Shown here: one piece after another, positions 1-9,748 of the stretch
Position numbering within the stretch: the stretch's first letter is position 1
How the letters are laid out: each line of letters starts with the position of its first letter
Assembly: GCF_022179385.1 (NCBI RefSeq)
Contig: NZ_BPQS01000007.1
Span: 1 to 64,000, forward strand
DNA length: 64,000 nucleotides
Direction of reading: 5' to 3'
Source: Methylobacterium longum
GTDB lineage: Bacteria > Pseudomonadota > Alphaproteobacteria > Rhizobiales > Beijerinckiaceae
Program-made: the position numbers and the translations under genes
The notes under the pieces: generated by a model
The model's input: only the letters and a program-made list of their open reading frames with translations
Told to the model about the DNA's origin: nothing
Databases searched by the model: none

Positions 1-168
1 CGTCGCCGGGTTCCAGAACATCGACGACACACCACCCGAACCCGAAGCCGCCCCCGCCCAGGCCAGACCCTGCGCCTGCGTGCTCTGCTCCCGGATCCCA
101 AAGGCGCCGGCGTGAGCCTGCCCGGCACCGAGGATCACCGCCGTGGCCGCGAGCAACCCCGCGCGCAT
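1..168 (-). CDS. FadL/OmpP1-type outer-membrane transport protein, N-terminal part
   Basis: Reading leftward from an ATG at 168 gives a 56-codon open frame that runs off the left edge. The first 20 residues form a clean signal peptide (MRAGLLAATA... ending GQAHA). The mature start has the GAFGIREQST, QGLAWAGAAS and SSMFWNPAT segments typical of the FadL/TodX family of hydrophobic-compound porins, whose N-terminus forms the hatch of the barrel. The substrate cannot be judged from this fragment. The Shine-Dalgarno sequence is weak. Family assignment is fairly secure although only the N-terminus is present. Confidence 0.8.
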   Translation of the reverse strand, partial: MRAGLLAATAVILGAGQAHAGAFGIREQSTQAQGLAWAGAASGSGGVSSMFWNPAT

Positions 169-577
169 TGTCCCGCCCATCTCGTTCCCCCAACCCGTCT
201 CGATGTGCCCGCCCCGTTTCGGGCGGCCCCTTTTGCCGGATGGTGCCGTCTTTGAGGGGGCATTCGCAATCGCGATCGCGATGGCGGGGACGAAGACGAC
301 GCCAAGACGAGGGCGTATGCTGCACGTTGGATCGACACGCGTATCCATGTGGCGCTGAACTATTGCCGGTCGAAAACTGAATCCGGGCAGACATTCGCCG
401 CCATGAATGATAGATCCGGAAGACCGCTATCCTGCACTTTTCCGCCATGATGTTGCCCGAATGCGACACCCGGTGGGCCCCCCGGCATCGGCCGCGCGCT
501 TGCGCCGGGATCGGCGCCCGGCCATGGTCCCCGCAGCCGGCACGGACCGGCACAGGGAACGATGAGGAGACGCGGCG
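169..577. other. Intergenic region between divergent genes
   Basis: This stretch separates the leftward FadL-type gene from the rightward hydrolase gene. Small ORFs on both strands are Arg/Pro/Ser-rich shadows of GC-rich DNA. Promoters for both genes must lie here, but I see no confident consensus. A GAGGAGA Shine-Dalgarno at 564-570 belongs to the next gene. Confidence 0.5.
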
Positions 578-1462
578 ATGAAGCTCTTCCGGCACGGCCC
601 GAGCGGCGACGAGAAGCCCGGCCTCGTGGACGCGGGGGGCGGATTGCGCGATCTCTCGGGGGTCGTGCGCGACATCGCCGGCCCGGCCCTAGCGCCGGAG
701 TCGCTCGCGCGGCTGCGCGCCCTCGATCCCGAGACCCTGCCGAAGCTGCCGCCGGACGTGCGGCTCGGACCCTGCGTGGGCGGCACGCGCAACGTGGTCG
801 CCATCGGCCTGAACTTCGCCGACCACGCCGCCGAGACCGGCTCGCCGATCCCCGCGGAACCGATCATCTTCAACAAGGCGCCGTCCAGCCTGTGCGGGCC
901 GAACGACACGGTGATCATCCCCAAGAGTTCGCACAGCACCGACTGGGAGGTCGAGCTCGCCGTGGTGATCGGCCGGCGCGCCAGCTACGTCCACGCCAAC
1001 GAGGCGCTGAGCTACGTGGCGGGCGCCTGCATCTGCAACGACGTCTCCGAGCGCGAGTGGCAGATGAACCGCGGTCCCACCTGGACCAAGGGCAAGAGCG
1101 CGCCGACCTTCGGCCCCCTCGGCCCGTGGCTGGTGACCCTGGACGAGATCCCGGACCTGAAGAACCTCGCCATGAGCCTCGACGTGAACGGCGAGCGCCG
1201 CCAGACCGGCTCCACCGCCACGATGATCTTCGACGTGCCCCAGCTGGTGGCGTACACGTCGCACTTCATGCTGCTGGAGCCCGGTGACGTGATCACCACC
1301 GGCACCCCGCCCGGCGTCGGCCTGGGCATGAAGCCGCCGCGCTACCTGAAGGCCGGCGACGAGATGGTGCTGCGGATCGAGCGGCTCGGCGAGCAGCGCC
1401 AGAAGGTCATCGCGTTCGACGACTGGACCGCCAAGGTCTCGGCCGGCGAGCCGACGGACTAG
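578..1462 (+). CDS. Fumarylacetoacetate hydrolase (FAH) family protein
   Basis: The 294-residue protein belongs to the FAH superfamily of metal-dependent hydrolases and lyases that cleave or hydrate 2-oxo acids (for example ureidoglycolate lyase or 2,4-diketo-3-deoxy-L-fuconate hydrolase). The N-terminal 70 residues are the small cap region. The catalytic part begins near VAIGLNFADHAAE (about residue 72), with metal-site acidic residues in DWEVELAVVIG and CNDVSEREWQ and the family motif TGTPPGVGLG near the C-terminus. The ATG at 578 follows a GAGGAGA Shine-Dalgarno by seven bases. The gene stands alone before bioB, so the substrate cannot be inferred from context. Confidence 0.88.
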   Translation: MKLFRHGPSGDEKPGLVDAGGGLRDLSGVVRDIAGPALAPESLARLRALDPETLPKLPPDVRLGPCVGGTRNVVAIGLNFADHAAETGSPIPAEPIIFNKAPSSLCGPNDTVIIPKSSHSTDWEVELAVVIGRRASYVHANEALSYVAGACICNDVSEREWQMNRGPTWTKGKSAPTFGPLGPWLVTLDEIPDLKNLAMSLDVNGERRQTGSTATMIFDVPQLVAYTSHFMLLEPGDVITTGTPPGVGLGMKPPRYLKAGDEMVLRIERLGEQRQKVIAFDDWTAKVSAGEPTD

Positions 1463-1705
1463 CGCCTTCGGGGCCGATCCTGCGCCCCCGACCGGGCGAT
1501 GCGCGTGCCGGTTCCGGATCGGGTCCCGCTTCCGCGGCCCGCGCCCCGGTGCAGGCGCGGACCGGGATCCATCCCCCTCCCGGTGCGCACGGAGCGCGCG
1601 CGGGATGCGATCCGGACCCCGGCACGGGAAGGCCGCGCCACCGGCGCCGCCCCAATGCCCGTCGCACCGCTTGATTTTTCCGCGCCGATCCCACTCAAGG
1701 GCACC

Positions 1706-2704
1706 ATGAACCAAGCTGTCGACCCCCACGCGACCGACATCCGCCACGACTGGAGCGTGGCCGAGATCCGCGCGCTCCACGACCTGCCGCTGATGGACCT
1801 CGTGTTCCGGGCCGCGCAGCTCCATCGCCGGCACAACGATCCGGCCGACATCCAGCGGGCGTCGCTGCTCTCGATCAAGACCGGCGGCTGCCCGGAGGAT
1901 TGCGCCTACTGCCCGCAATCGGCCCACCACAAGGGCGCGGGCGTCGCCCGCGAGCGGCTGATGCCGGTGGAGACGGTGCTGGCCGAGGCCGCCGCCGCCA
2001 AGGCTGCGGGCGCCCATCGCTTCTGCATGGGTGCCGCGTGGCGCCAGCCCAAGGACGGCCCGGAATTCGACGCGGTCCTCGCCATGGTGCGCGGCGTGCG
2101 CGGCCTCGGCATGGAGGCCTGCGTGACCCTCGGCATGCTCACGCCCTCGCAGGCCGGCCGCCTGGCCGAGGCCGGGCTGACTTCCTACAACCACAACCTC
2201 GATACCGGACCGGATTTCTACAACGACATCATCTCGACCCGGACGTACGACGAGCGGCTGCAGACCCTCGAGAACGTTCGGGAAGCCGGGATCGGCGTGT
2301 GCTGCGGCGGCATCGTCGGCATGGGCGAGGGCGTCACCGACCGCGCCGCGATGCTCCAGGTGCTCGCCAACCACGCACCCCATCCCGAGAGCGTGCCGAT
2401 CAATGCCCTGGTCGCGGTGCCGGGCACGCCGCTGGAGGACCAGCCGGCGGTCGACCCGTTCGATCTCGTGCGCATGTGCGCCACCGCGCGGATCGTGATG
2501 CCGCGGGCGCGGGTGCGTCTCAGCGCCGGCCGCAAGGGCCTCACCCGCGAGGCTCAGGTGCTGTGCTTCCTCGCGGGCGCCAATTCGATCTTCTACGGCG
2601 AGCGGCTGCTCACCACCGCCAATAACGGCCAGGACGACGACGCGGCCCTCCTGGCCGATCTCGGCATCCGGGTCGCCGAGCCGGTGCGGGCTGCGGCCGA
2701 GTAG
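1706..2704 (+). CDS. bioB: Biotin synthase
   Basis: BioB is the radical SAM enzyme that inserts sulfur into dethiobiotin in the last step of biotin synthesis. The 332-residue protein has the diagnostic [11 protein letters not shown] cluster motif (C-x3-C-x2-C ligating the 4Fe-4S cluster), the [12 protein letters not shown] segment, a GGIVGMGE motif, and the SAGR region near the C-terminus that supplies the arginine ligand of the 2Fe-2S cluster. I chose the ATG at 1706 because AAGG lies six bases before it and the homologous region begins there; the frame is open back to 1499 and an ATG at 1655 is an alternative. Other bio genes are not adjacent, so it appears monocistronic. Confidence 0.95.
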   Translation: MNQAVDPHATDIRHDWSVAEIRALHDLPLMDLVFRAAQLHRRHNDPADIQRASLLSIKTGGCPEDCAYCPQSAHHKGAGVARERLMPVETVLAEAAAAKAAGAHRFCMGAAWRQPKDGPEFDAVLAMVRGVRGLGMEACVTLGMLTPSQAGRLAEAGLTSYNHNLDTGPDFYNDIISTRTYDERLQTLENVREAGIGVCCGGIVGMGEGVTDRAAMLQVLANHAPHPESVPINALVAVPGTPLEDQPAVDPFDLVRMCATARIVMPRARVRLSAGRKGLTREAQVLCFLAGANSIFYGERLLTTANNGQDDDAALLADLGIRVAEPVRAAAE

Positions 2705-2747
2705 GCGCTCACCCGCCTCCCCCTCCGCACCCGTCCTCGCGGGTGCC

Positions 2748-4190
2748 TCAGCCCTCCGGCAGCACGATCCGGAACCGTGCCCCGGTTTCACAGGCATCGA
2801 GGCTGAGGGTGCCACCGTTGATCCCGATCAGCTCGGCGGCGATCGGCAGGCCGAGCCCGGTTCCTCCGGAGCGCATGGAGCCCTGGAACGGCGCGAACAG
2901 GTTCTCCCGGGCGCGGGCCGGCAGGCCGGGGCCGTTGTCGGCCACCAGGATGGTGATCCGGCCCGGCTCGTCGCGGCTGGCTGCGACCCGTACGGCGGCC
3001 TCCGCCACCTGGGCCCCGTCCAGGGCCTGCACGGCGTTGCGGACGAGGTTGGCGAGCGCCCGGCCGAACTGCTCGGGGTCGGCCTGGACGCAGAGGTCGG
3101 CCGCCGAGACCTGCACGGCCACCGGGCTGGCCGCCAGCGCGGCGAGGTCCGGGAGTTCCGCGAAGATCGGCGCCAGGGGCGTCCTGGCCAGATGCGGCGC
3201 CCGCTCGGAGGCGCGCCCGTAGGCGAGGGTCGCCTCGCAGAAGCGGATCGCCCGCGCCAGCGTCCCGACGAGGCGCGGGGCGACGCGCTGCACCGTCGGA
3301 TCTGCGGTGCCCTCCAGGCGATCGCCGAGGAGTTGCGCGCCGGTGAGCAGGTTGCGCAGTTCGTGGCTGATCTTGCTCACCGCCAGGCCCAGTTCGGCGA
3401 GCCGCCGCTTCTGCCGGAGTTGATCGGCGAGGCTGCGCTGCATCCGCCCGAGCGCCCGCTCCGCCTGACCGATCTCGTCGCTGCGGCGGGACGGTGCGAT
3501 GATCCGCCCGGCATCCTCCGGATCGTCCGAGAAGGCCGTGATGCTGGTGGCGAGCCGCCGGACCGGGCGGACGATGAGCACCTGCAGCACGACGAAGACG
3601 AGTCCCGCCGCCGAGGCCGCGATGATCAGCGACGAGACCAGCAGCCGCAGCGCGTAGTCGATCATCGCCGTGCGCAGGGGCGCCTCGTCGAGCAGGATCT
3701 CGACGCGGTCGAAGCCGATGCCCCCCTCGCCGACCACGCGGATCGGTTCCCGCACCGGAGCCACGAGGGTGCGCCACGCGCCGCGGATCGCCGACAGGGC
3801 CGAGACCTCGCGCAGGTCGACGGTGTCGGCGACCATCTCCGGCATGGGCTCGATCGCGAGCAGCCGCTGGGCGCCGCCGCCGCGGACCGCGATGGCCCGG
3901 GCGTTGACGCCCGCCAGCAGGCGGCTCTCCAGGGCTTCCGAGACCGGCTCGCCCGTCCGCCCGTCGAGGACGAGGGCCGCCACCTGCGCGGCGGCCAGAC
4001 GGTCGGACATCCACTCGATCCGGTAGTTGGCCACCGCCGGCACGTAGGTCAGCACCTCGGCCACCACCACGAAGGCGACGGTGACGAGGAACAGCCGGCC
4101 GGACAGGCCGAGGCGCGTCGCGCGCCGCTCGGACAGCTCGCGGGTCGGGGCAACCGCCGGCGCAGCGGTCGGATCGAGTTCAACGGTCAT
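2748..4190 (-). CDS. Membrane-bound sensor histidine kinase
   Basis: The 480-residue protein has a transmembrane helix near residues 27-47, a periplasmic sensor region of about 130 residues, a second helix near residues 180-205, a HAMP-like linker (VRPVRRL) and a cytoplasmic kinase core. The core shows the phospho-acceptor H box SHELRNLL, the N box NLVRNAVQAL, the G1 box DNGPGLP and the G2 box GGTGLGLPIA. No response regulator gene is adjacent, so it is an orphan kinase here. The start is placed at MTVELDP (4190), because the preceding 35 residues of the open frame look non-coding. It follows the TVP38-like gene on the same strand after a 221-base gap that may hold its own promoter. Confidence 0.88.
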   Translation of the reverse strand: MTVELDPTAAPAVAPTRELSERRATRLGLSGRLFLVTVAFVVVAEVLTYVPAVANYRIEWMSDRLAAAQVAALVLDGRTGEPVSEALESRLLAGVNARAIAVRGGGAQRLLAIEPMPEMVADTVDLREVSALSAIRGAWRTLVAPVREPIRVVGEGGIGFDRVEILLDEAPLRTAMIDYALRLLVSSLIIAASAAGLVFVVLQVLIVRPVRRLATSITAFSDDPEDAGRIIAPSRRSDEIGQAERALGRMQRSLADQLRQKRRLAELGLAVSKISHELRNLLTGAQLLGDRLEGTADPTVQRVAPRLVGTLARAIRFCEATLAYGRASERAPHLARTPLAPIFAELPDLAALAASPVAVQVSAADLCVQADPEQFGRALANLVRNAVQALDGAQVAEAAVRVAASRDEPGRITILVADNGPGLPARARENLFAPFQGSMRSGGTGLGLPIAAELIGINGGTLSLDACETGARFRIVLPEG

Positions 4191-4411
4191 GCCGGTCACG
4201 CTCCGCGCGGGCATCGCGGATGTGAATCGGCGGGACGAGGGTTGACGATGCTCGAGCCGGGTCCGGCCGTCGCGGGAGACATGTTCGCAAGCCACAGTTT
4301 CGCTAGCGGGAATACAGGCACTCGGCGGCGGGCACTATACGATATTTACCCGGAGGCAGCCGGATGTTCCCTACGACACGGAAAAATCGCGTCGCGCTTG
4401 AATTATGAATA

Positions 4412-5188
4412 TCATCGGTGCTTGGCGCGTCGGCCGAGCAGCAGGCTGACCAGGGCGAAGACGGCCAGCATCCCCAGGCCCGCCACCATCCTGGGCGTGA
4501 CGAGCGTCCGCAGGGTCAGCGCAGTGTCACAGCCCCCCTCCCCCGCTGCCAGGCAGGCGGCCTTGGCGGTCTCATGGGCGGCGACGACGTCCTCGATCCC
4601 CGCGCCCGTGGTGGCGTACACGACGGCCCCCGGCAGGAGCCCCAGGAAGGTCGCCAGCACGAAGACCCGCAGCTTCACCCCGAAGGCGGCGGGGGCGAGG
4701 TTGGTCATCCAGAACGGGAACAGGGGCAGGAGCCGCAGGAACGCGATGTAGCCGAAGGCGTCCCGCCGGAAGCCCTCCGCCAGGCCGGCGAGGCGTGTTC
4801 CGCCCGCCCGGCGGAGCAGGTCGGCGCCCGGCCCGCGGCCGATGGTGAACACGATCGCCGCGCCGGTGGTGGCGGCGCAGACCGCGGTGAGGGCCCCCGG
4901 CACGATCCCGAACAGGAAGCCGCAGATCATGGTCAGGATCAGCGTGGCCGGCACCGAGACGACGACGGCCCCGACATACAGGCAATAGGCCGAGACCAGC
5001 GCCCGCCAGTAGCCGCCCTCGACGAAGCCGCGCAGCCAGTCCCGCGACGCGAGCAGGCGGTCGAGGCTGAGGAGCTGGGCGGCACCGGAGACGAGGACGA
5101 TGGCCGACACGGTGAGCAGCAGGACCATCGGCAGCCAGCGCCGCAGCCGCTTCCAGCGCCCCTCGGCGATGGGCGCGGTCGCGCTCAC
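4412..5188 (-). CDS. TVP38/TMEM64 (DedA-like VTT domain) membrane protein
   Basis: The 258-residue integral membrane protein has a basic N-terminus, a first helix near residues 17-40 and a VTT-domain core containing the FLFGIVPG and GRGPGADLL segments, followed by FLRLLPLFPFWMTN and ATFLGLLPGA. These features are typical of the TVP38/TMEM64 branch of the DedA superfamily, some of which are lipid scramblases. Its start overlaps the stop of the preceding methyltransferase by four bases (ATGA), so the two are translationally coupled. If the neighbour is a phospholipid N-methyltransferase, a joint role in membrane lipid handling is plausible but unproven. Confidence 0.87.
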   Translation of the reverse strand: MSATAPIAEGRWKRLRRWLPMVLLLTVSAIVLVSGAAQLLSLDRLLASRDWLRGFVEGGYWRALVSAYCLYVGAVVVSVPATLILTMICGFLFGIVPGALTAVCAATTGAAIVFTIGRGPGADLLRRAGGTRLAGLAEGFRRDAFGYIAFLRLLPLFPFWMTNLAPAAFGVKLRVFVLATFLGLLPGAVVYATTGAGIEDVVAAHETAKAACLAAGEGGCDTALTLRTLVTPRMVAGLGMLAVFALVSLLLGRRAKHR

Positions 5189-5838
5189 CCGGGCTTGCGC
5201 ATCCGCAGGATCTTGAAGAACCCGCCCGGGAAGGTCGGCTTCAGTCCCACCACCTCGACGCCGTTGCGCCGGGCCCAGGCCTCGATCCGCGTCGCCTTGA
5301 AGTCCGACGACCAGCCGATCTTGGTGCAGAGCGGCGCCACGATCTCCTCGACCCGCGCGACCGGCCCGTCGCTCTGGCCGAAATGGTTGGCCAGCACGAT
5401 GCCGCCGCCCGGCCGGACCACCCGCAGGAACTCCGACATGGCGGCCTCGGGATCGGGCACCAGGGTGATCAGGAACTGCGCCACCACGGCGTCGAAGCTC
5501 GCATCCGCGTAGCCCAGGTGGCAGACATCCATCACCTGGAGGCCCTTCACGTGGGACAGGTTCCGCCGCCGGACCTTGGCGCGGGCGCGCTTGAGCATGT
5601 CCTCGGAGAGGTCGACCCCGCAGACGAAGCTCGCCTTCGGGTAGTAGCCCAGCGCCAGCCCGGTGCCGACGCCGGCCTCCAGGATCCGCGGCCCGTGCTC
5701 GGCCGCCGCCTCGACGGCCGCGCGGGCCGCGGGCTCGGTGAGCTTGTCGTAGACCACGTCGTAGACGGGGGCCCAGCGGGCATAGGCCTTGCGCATCAGG
5801 GCCGTGCTCGGCCCGGCCATCTGCGGCTCGCTCAGCAT
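5185..5838 (-). CDS. Class I SAM-dependent methyltransferase, probably PmtA-like phospholipid N-methyltransferase
   Basis: The 217-residue Rossmann-fold methyltransferase begins with YARWAPVYDVVYD, the N-terminal signature shared by UbiE-like enzymes and Rhodobacter-type phosphatidylethanolamine N-methyltransferases. Motif I is ILEAGVGTGLALGYY with the acidic ribose-binding residue in CGVDLSEDML; DAVVAQFLITLVPDP and LRVVRPGGGIVLANHFG are motifs II and III. The C-terminal GFFKILRMRK is typical of the PmtA group. The start at MLSEPQ (5838) leaves 25 bases after mnmA and avoids an implausible overlap with it. The methyltransferase fold is secure; the phospholipid substrate is inferred from resemblance and from the coupled membrane-protein gene. 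Confidence 0.85.
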   Translation of the reverse strand: MLSEPQMAGPSTALMRKAYARWAPVYDVVYDKLTEPAARAAVEAAAEHGPRILEAGVGTGLALGYYPKASFVCGVDLSEDMLKRARAKVRRRNLSHVKGLQVMDVCHLGYADASFDAVVAQFLITLVPDPEAAMSEFLRVVRPGGGIVLANHFGQSDGPVARVEEIVAPLCTKIGWSSDFKATRIEAWARRNGVEVVGLKPTFPGGFFKILRMRKPG

Positions 5839-5863
5839 CGTTCGAAGATTCCAGAGGTTGAGA

Positions 5864-7018
5864 TCAGGCGGCCTCGCGGGGCCGGGCCGACAACGCGTCG
5901 ACACGCCTTATGGTGCCGCCGCCCAGGACCCGGGCCCGGGGGCCGTCATCCGCGTAGATCGCGCAGGCCTGGCCGGGCGACACCCCGTCCTCGGGCTCGG
6001 CAAGCACGATCTCGGCCGCGCCGTCCGGCCCGACCGTCAGCGTCGCCGGGCGCGGCGGCCGGGTCGAGCGCACGCGAACCGCCACGGGCAGGTCGCGCAC
6101 GGCTTCGACCGGGCCCTCGCCCAGCCAGTTCAGGTCCGAGAGGCGGATGCGGGTCGTGGCCAGCGCGGCGCGCGGGCCGACGACCACGCGGGCCGAGTCC
6201 GGCTCCAGCCGCACCACGTAGAGCGGCTCCGCCCCCGACAATCCGAGGCCGCGGCGCTGACCGACCGTGTAGTGCACGATGCCCTCGTGCCGGCCCAGCA
6301 CGTGGCCCGCGAGGTCGACGATCTCGCCGGGCCGCGCCGCGTCGGGGCGCAGCCGGGCGATCACGTCGCTGTAGCGGCCCTGCGGCACGAAGCAGATGTC
6401 CTGGCTGTCCGGCTTCTCGGCCAGCGACAGGCCGAGTTCCTTCGCCAGCGCGCGGGTCTCGGTCTTCGCCATCTCGCCGAGGGGGAAGCGCAGGAAATCC
6501 AGCTGCTCGGCCGTGGTGGCGTAGAGGAAGTAGCTCTGGTCCCGGGCGGGATCGAGGGCGCGGTGGAGCGCCCGGCCGCCGCCCGGCAGGGCGCGGCTCG
6601 CCACGTAGTGCCCGGTGGCCAGCGCGTCGGCGTTCAGGTCGCGGGCGAGGCCCAGGAGGTCGCGGAACTTCACCGTGCGATTGCACTCGACGCAGGGGAT
6701 CGGCGTCTCGCCCGCGAGGTAGCTCTCGGCGAACTTCTCGATGACCGCGTCGCGGAACCGGTCCTCGTAGTCGAGGACGTAGTGCGGGATGCCGAGATGC
6801 TCGGCCGCCGCCCGCGCGTCGTTGATGTCCTGGCCGGCGCAGCACGCGCCCTTGCGGTGGGTCGCGGCGCCATGGTCGTAGAGCTGCAGCGTGACGCCGA
6901 CCACGTCGAAGCCCTGCCGCTTCAGCAGGCCCGCCACCACGGAGGAATCGACGCCGCCCGACATGGCGACGACGACGCGCGTCTCGTGGGGGGCTTTGGG
7001 GAGATCGAGGGCGTTCAT
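5864..7018 (-). CDS. mnmA: tRNA-specific 2-thiouridylase
   Basis: MnmA thiolates U34 of the glutamate, glutamine and lysine tRNAs, taking sulfur from the IscS/Tus relay. The protein of about 384 residues has the ATP-binding PP-loop SGGVDSS near residue 20, the catalytic cysteine in [11 protein letters not shown] (about residue 115), the second catalytic cysteine in DSQDICFV (about residue 212), and the TVGQRRGLG segment of the central domain followed by the C-terminal beta barrel. ATG at 7018 directly follows an in-frame GTG at 7021; either could start translation. It heads the leftward gene string ending in the sensor kinase. Confidence 0.95.
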   Translation of the reverse strand: MNALDLPKAPHETRVVVAMSGGVDSSVVAGLLKRQGFDVVGVTLQLYDHGAATHRKGACCAGQDINDARAAAEHLGIPHYVLDYEDRFRDAVIEKFAESYLAGETPIPCVECNRTVKFRDLLGLARDLNADALATGHYVASRALPGGGRALHRALDPARDQSYFLYATTAEQLDFLRFPLGEMAKTETRALAKELGLSLAEKPDSQDICFVPQGRYSDVIARLRPDAARPGEIVDLAGHVLGRHEGIVHYTVGQRRGLGLSGAEPLYVVRLEPDSARVVVGPRAALATTRIRLSDLNWLGEGPVEAVRDLPVAVRVRSTRPPRPATLTVGPDGAAEIVLAEPEDGVSPGQACAIYADDGPRARVLGGGTIRRVDALSARPREAA

Positions 7019-7267
7019 CACGTGGGTCCGCAGCCGCCGGCCCGGAAGCTTCCCGGCTGCACGGTGCGTCTATAGCGGGACTCCGCCCGGCTTTCCAGGG
7101 CGGTGGCTCGCCTCGGCTGCGGCAACCCGGCAGATCCTGCCGGGCGCGCGGCAGCTTCGACCGTACCGGCATCGCGCCCTCTTCGCGAAAATCCAGTTCG
7201 ATCAACGCCTTATCCTCGGACCGGACTGGCGCGCGGCTTGCTCCGAGGCGGGCCAGAGGAGTCCTGT

Positions 7268-8875
7268 ATGGCGAGCGGGTCGGCGGATCGATTGGATATC
7301 ACCGCGTGGATTCCGCCCGCGCGGAGCGCACCCGCCGCGCGTTCGGGCTGGGATGCGGCGGGCGTCGCGGCCCGGTCCGTCGACACGCCGCAGGATCGCT
7401 TCGGCCAAGCCCTGAGCGCCGCCCGGTCGCAGGACGACGCCGCGGCGGCGCGGTCCCACGCGGCGACCCGCCGCGACGACACCGCGGCGGCGCGGGCTCG
7501 TGAGGCCGATCAGCGCGATCAGGCCGGCGCGGGGCGCACGGCGGCGGAGCGGGCGCGGGACTCGGCCGCGCAGGCCGACATCCGGGCTGCGGACAGGCGC
7601 TCGAGCCTCGCCAAGCCGACGCCGCGCGCGCCGAGCCGGCTCCCGGACTCCGCCCAGGCGGAGGCCCCGCCGGCCCCCACCGCTGCGCCGGCCGACCGGA
7701 AGGCCGCGGCACCCGCGACGCGCCCCGCCGAGGCGGAGCGCAGCGCTCCGCAGCCCTCCGCGGCGACCGACGCCGCGTTGGATGCCGCGCCGGACGCGGC
7801 GGCTGCCGAGACAGGACAGGCCGACGCGGAATCGCAGACCCGGCAGGCTGAAGCCGCCCCGCCACAGGCGGCACAGCCGGCGCCCGTCGACCCGACCGCG
7901 GCGCTGCTCGCCCTCCTGGCGAGTCTGGCCGAAGGCGGCCCGGTCCGCGCGCCGGAGGCGGCGGACGCGGCCCCGGGCCTCACCGCGGCGGGCGCGGCCG
8001 GGGGCGGCGGGACGATCGAACCCGCGAAGGCCGGCGCGGGCGCGTCGCCCTCCGCGGCGCCCGGCCATCCGGCCGCGGATGCTTCGCCCGCGGGCCGCAA
8101 GTCTCTGTCCGCCGCCGCGGGCCCAGCCGCCGGACCCGCCGCCGGTGCGACGGCGCCCGCGCCGCCGGTCACCCCGGGCAAAGCCGGCAAGGATTCCACC
8201 GCCGTCGAGGGCGCGCCGGCCGGACCCGGCGAAGCCGCGGCCGCCATGACGGGGGCCGCGACCGGCGGAGATTTTCTCGCCGCCCTCGCCGATGCCGGCC
8301 AGGGGGCTGGCGCGGCTCCGCCGCAGCTCGCACCGTCCCCGGTCCCCGGCGCCCCGCAGCCGGCCGCCGCACAGGCGGCGCCCGTCGGCGCGTCCGGAGC
8401 CGCCCAGCCGGCGTCCCCCCCGGCCGCCGCGCCGGCCCGAGTCGATCCCCCGATCCCCCTCGGTCAGGTGCCGATGACCATCGGCCTGCGCTCCCTGGGG
8501 GGATCGAGCGAGTTCCAGATCCGGCTCGACCCGGTCGAGCTCGGGCGCATCGACGTCAAGCTCGCGATCGACAAGGCGCACGGCACGGTGATGACCCATC
8601 TGGTGGTCGACCGGCCGGAAACCCTGGCGCTGCTCCAGCGCGACGCCGGCCAGTTGCAGCAGGCCCTGTCGCAGGCCGGCCTCGATCCGTCGGGCGGGGG
8701 CCTGAACCTGTCGCTGCGGGGCGACGGCGGCGCTCAGGCCGGCGGCGGCGGACAGCAGGACGGCGCCCCGCGGGGAGGCGCGACGGCCTGGACCCGCGAC
8801 AAGGGCGACGCGCCGCAGGAGGTCGCCCCGACGCGCTGGCTGCGCGGCTACGGCGGCGTGGACATACGGATCTAG
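7268..8875 (+). CDS. fliK: Flagellar hook-length control protein FliK
   Basis: FliK measures the hook and switches the export gate to filament substrates. The 535-residue protein is an Ala/Pro/Arg-rich, probably disordered ruler for its first 400 residues. The conserved C-terminal Flg_hook domain follows, with LGQVPMTIGLRSLGGSSEF, LDPVELGRIDVKL and LLQRDAGQLQQALSQAGL segments. The start at 7268 is set by AGAGGAG seven bases upstream; the frame is open back to 7103 but that part looks non-coding. It precedes flgD by 95 bases, the usual order. N-terminal low-complexity sequence means alignment would rest almost wholly on the last 120 residues. Confidence 0.9.
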   Translation: MASGSADRLDITAWIPPARSAPAARSGWDAAGVAARSVDTPQDRFGQALSAARSQDDAAAARSHAATRRDDTAAARAREADQRDQAGAGRTAAERARDSAAQADIRAADRRSSLAKPTPRAPSRLPDSAQAEAPPAPTAAPADRKAAAPATRPAEAERSAPQPSAATDAALDAAPDAAAAETGQADAESQTRQAEAAPPQAAQPAPVDPTAALLALLASLAEGGPVRAPEAADAAPGLTAAGAAGGGGTIEPAKAGAGASPSAAPGHPAADASPAGRKSLSAAAGPAAGPAAGATAPAPPVTPGKAGKDSTAVEGAPAGPGEAAAAMTGAATGGDFLAALADAGQGAGAAPPQLAPSPVPGAPQPAAAQAAPVGASGAAQPASPPAAAPARVDPPIPLGQVPMTIGLRSLGGSSEFQIRLDPVELGRIDVKLAIDKAHGTVMTHLVVDRPETLALLQRDAGQLQQALSQAGLDPSGGGLNLSLRGDGGAQAGGGGQQDGAPRGGATAWTRDKGDAPQEVAPTRWLRGYGGVDIRI

Positions 8876-8970
8876 GCCATGACGCGCAGGCCCCGGCCTC
8901 CGGCCCGCCTGCGCCGACAACGATGCGACGCGCGGGCCGCGCGGATTGACCTGGCACGGGAGAGAACAGC

Positions 8971-9657
8971 GTGACGACCGGCATATCCAGCACCACGAAC
9001 ACGACGGCCAAGACGGCCGTATCGGCGGGCAGCAGCGGCAACGCCACCGAGATCGCCAGCAACTTCACGCAGTTCCTGACGCTGCTCACCACGCAGCTCA
9101 AGAACCAGAACCCCCTCGACCCGATGGACACCAACCAGTTCACGCAGCAGCTGGTGCAGTTCGCCGGCGTCGAGCAGCAGCTCAAGTCGAACGACCGCCT
9201 CGACAGCATTCTCAGCGCATCGCAGGCTGCGAGTTCGGCCTCGGCCACCAGCTACATCGGCAAGACCATCACGGCGGACGGCAGCACCTCCCAGCTGTCG
9301 AACGGCTCGGCCTCCTGGAACCTGACACCGTCCCGCGCCGCCTCGAAGGCCGTGATCACGATCCTGGACTCGAAGAACAACGTCGTGGCGACGCAGGCCA
9401 CATCGCTCACCGCCGGAAGCCAGGCCTACACGTGGAACGGCAAGACCTCGGCCGGGATGACCTCGGCGGATGGCAACTACACGATCAAGGTCGCGGCCAC
9501 GGATGCCACCGGCGCAAGCGTCGCCGTCGATACGAGCCTGACCGGTACGGTGGACGAGGTCGATCTCAGCGGGACGACCCCCGTCCTGATGGTGGGCTCC
9601 CAGAAAGTGCCCCTGTCCAGCGTGCAGACCATCGGGTTGTCCACAAGTGGCACTTAA
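8971..9657 (+). CDS. flgD: Flagellar hook assembly (cap) protein FlgD
   Basis: FlgD caps the growing hook and is needed for hook subunit polymerisation outside the cell. The 228-residue protein has the N-terminal FlgD motif FLTLLTTQLKNQNPLDPMD followed by FTQQLVQFAGVEQQLKSN, then the Tudor/Ig-like region including YTWNGKTSAGMTSADGNYTI. The length matches the family. The start codon is GTG at 8971. It lies between fliK and sciP in the same orientation. Confidence 0.93.
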   Translation: MTTGISSTTNTTAKTAVSAGSSGNATEIASNFTQFLTLLTTQLKNQNPLDPMDTNQFTQQLVQFAGVEQQLKSNDRLDSILSASQAASSASATSYIGKTITADGSTSQLSNGSASWNLTPSRAASKAVITILDSKNNVVATQATSLTAGSQAYTWNGKTSAGMTSADGNYTIKVAATDATGASVAVDTSLTGTVDEVDLSGTTPVLMVGSQKVPLSSVQTIGLSTSGT

Positions 9658-9748
9658 CGAATCACATCCGAGTGACTCGCTTCAACATCTCTTAAGCGGG
9701 CGCAAGTACATTCAATGCTCGACAGGTCAGTCGAGTGTAGAGCGTATC

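Noticed and set aside
689-2815. Very long leftward open frame across the hydrolase and biotin synthase genes
   Set aside because: It is antisense to two well-supported genes, rich in Arg, His and Ala, and has no recognisable domain; a product of high third-position G+C.
4320-4375. Sigma-EcfG-like promoter before the sensor kinase
   Set aside because: On the minus strand GGAAC is present, but the -10 at the right spacing reads GTAA rather than CGTT.
9652-9710. TTAA half-sites upstream of sciP as a CtrA box
   Set aside because: TTAA-N7-CATC and TTAA-N7-CAAG keep only one half-site each, below what I accept as a CtrA match.
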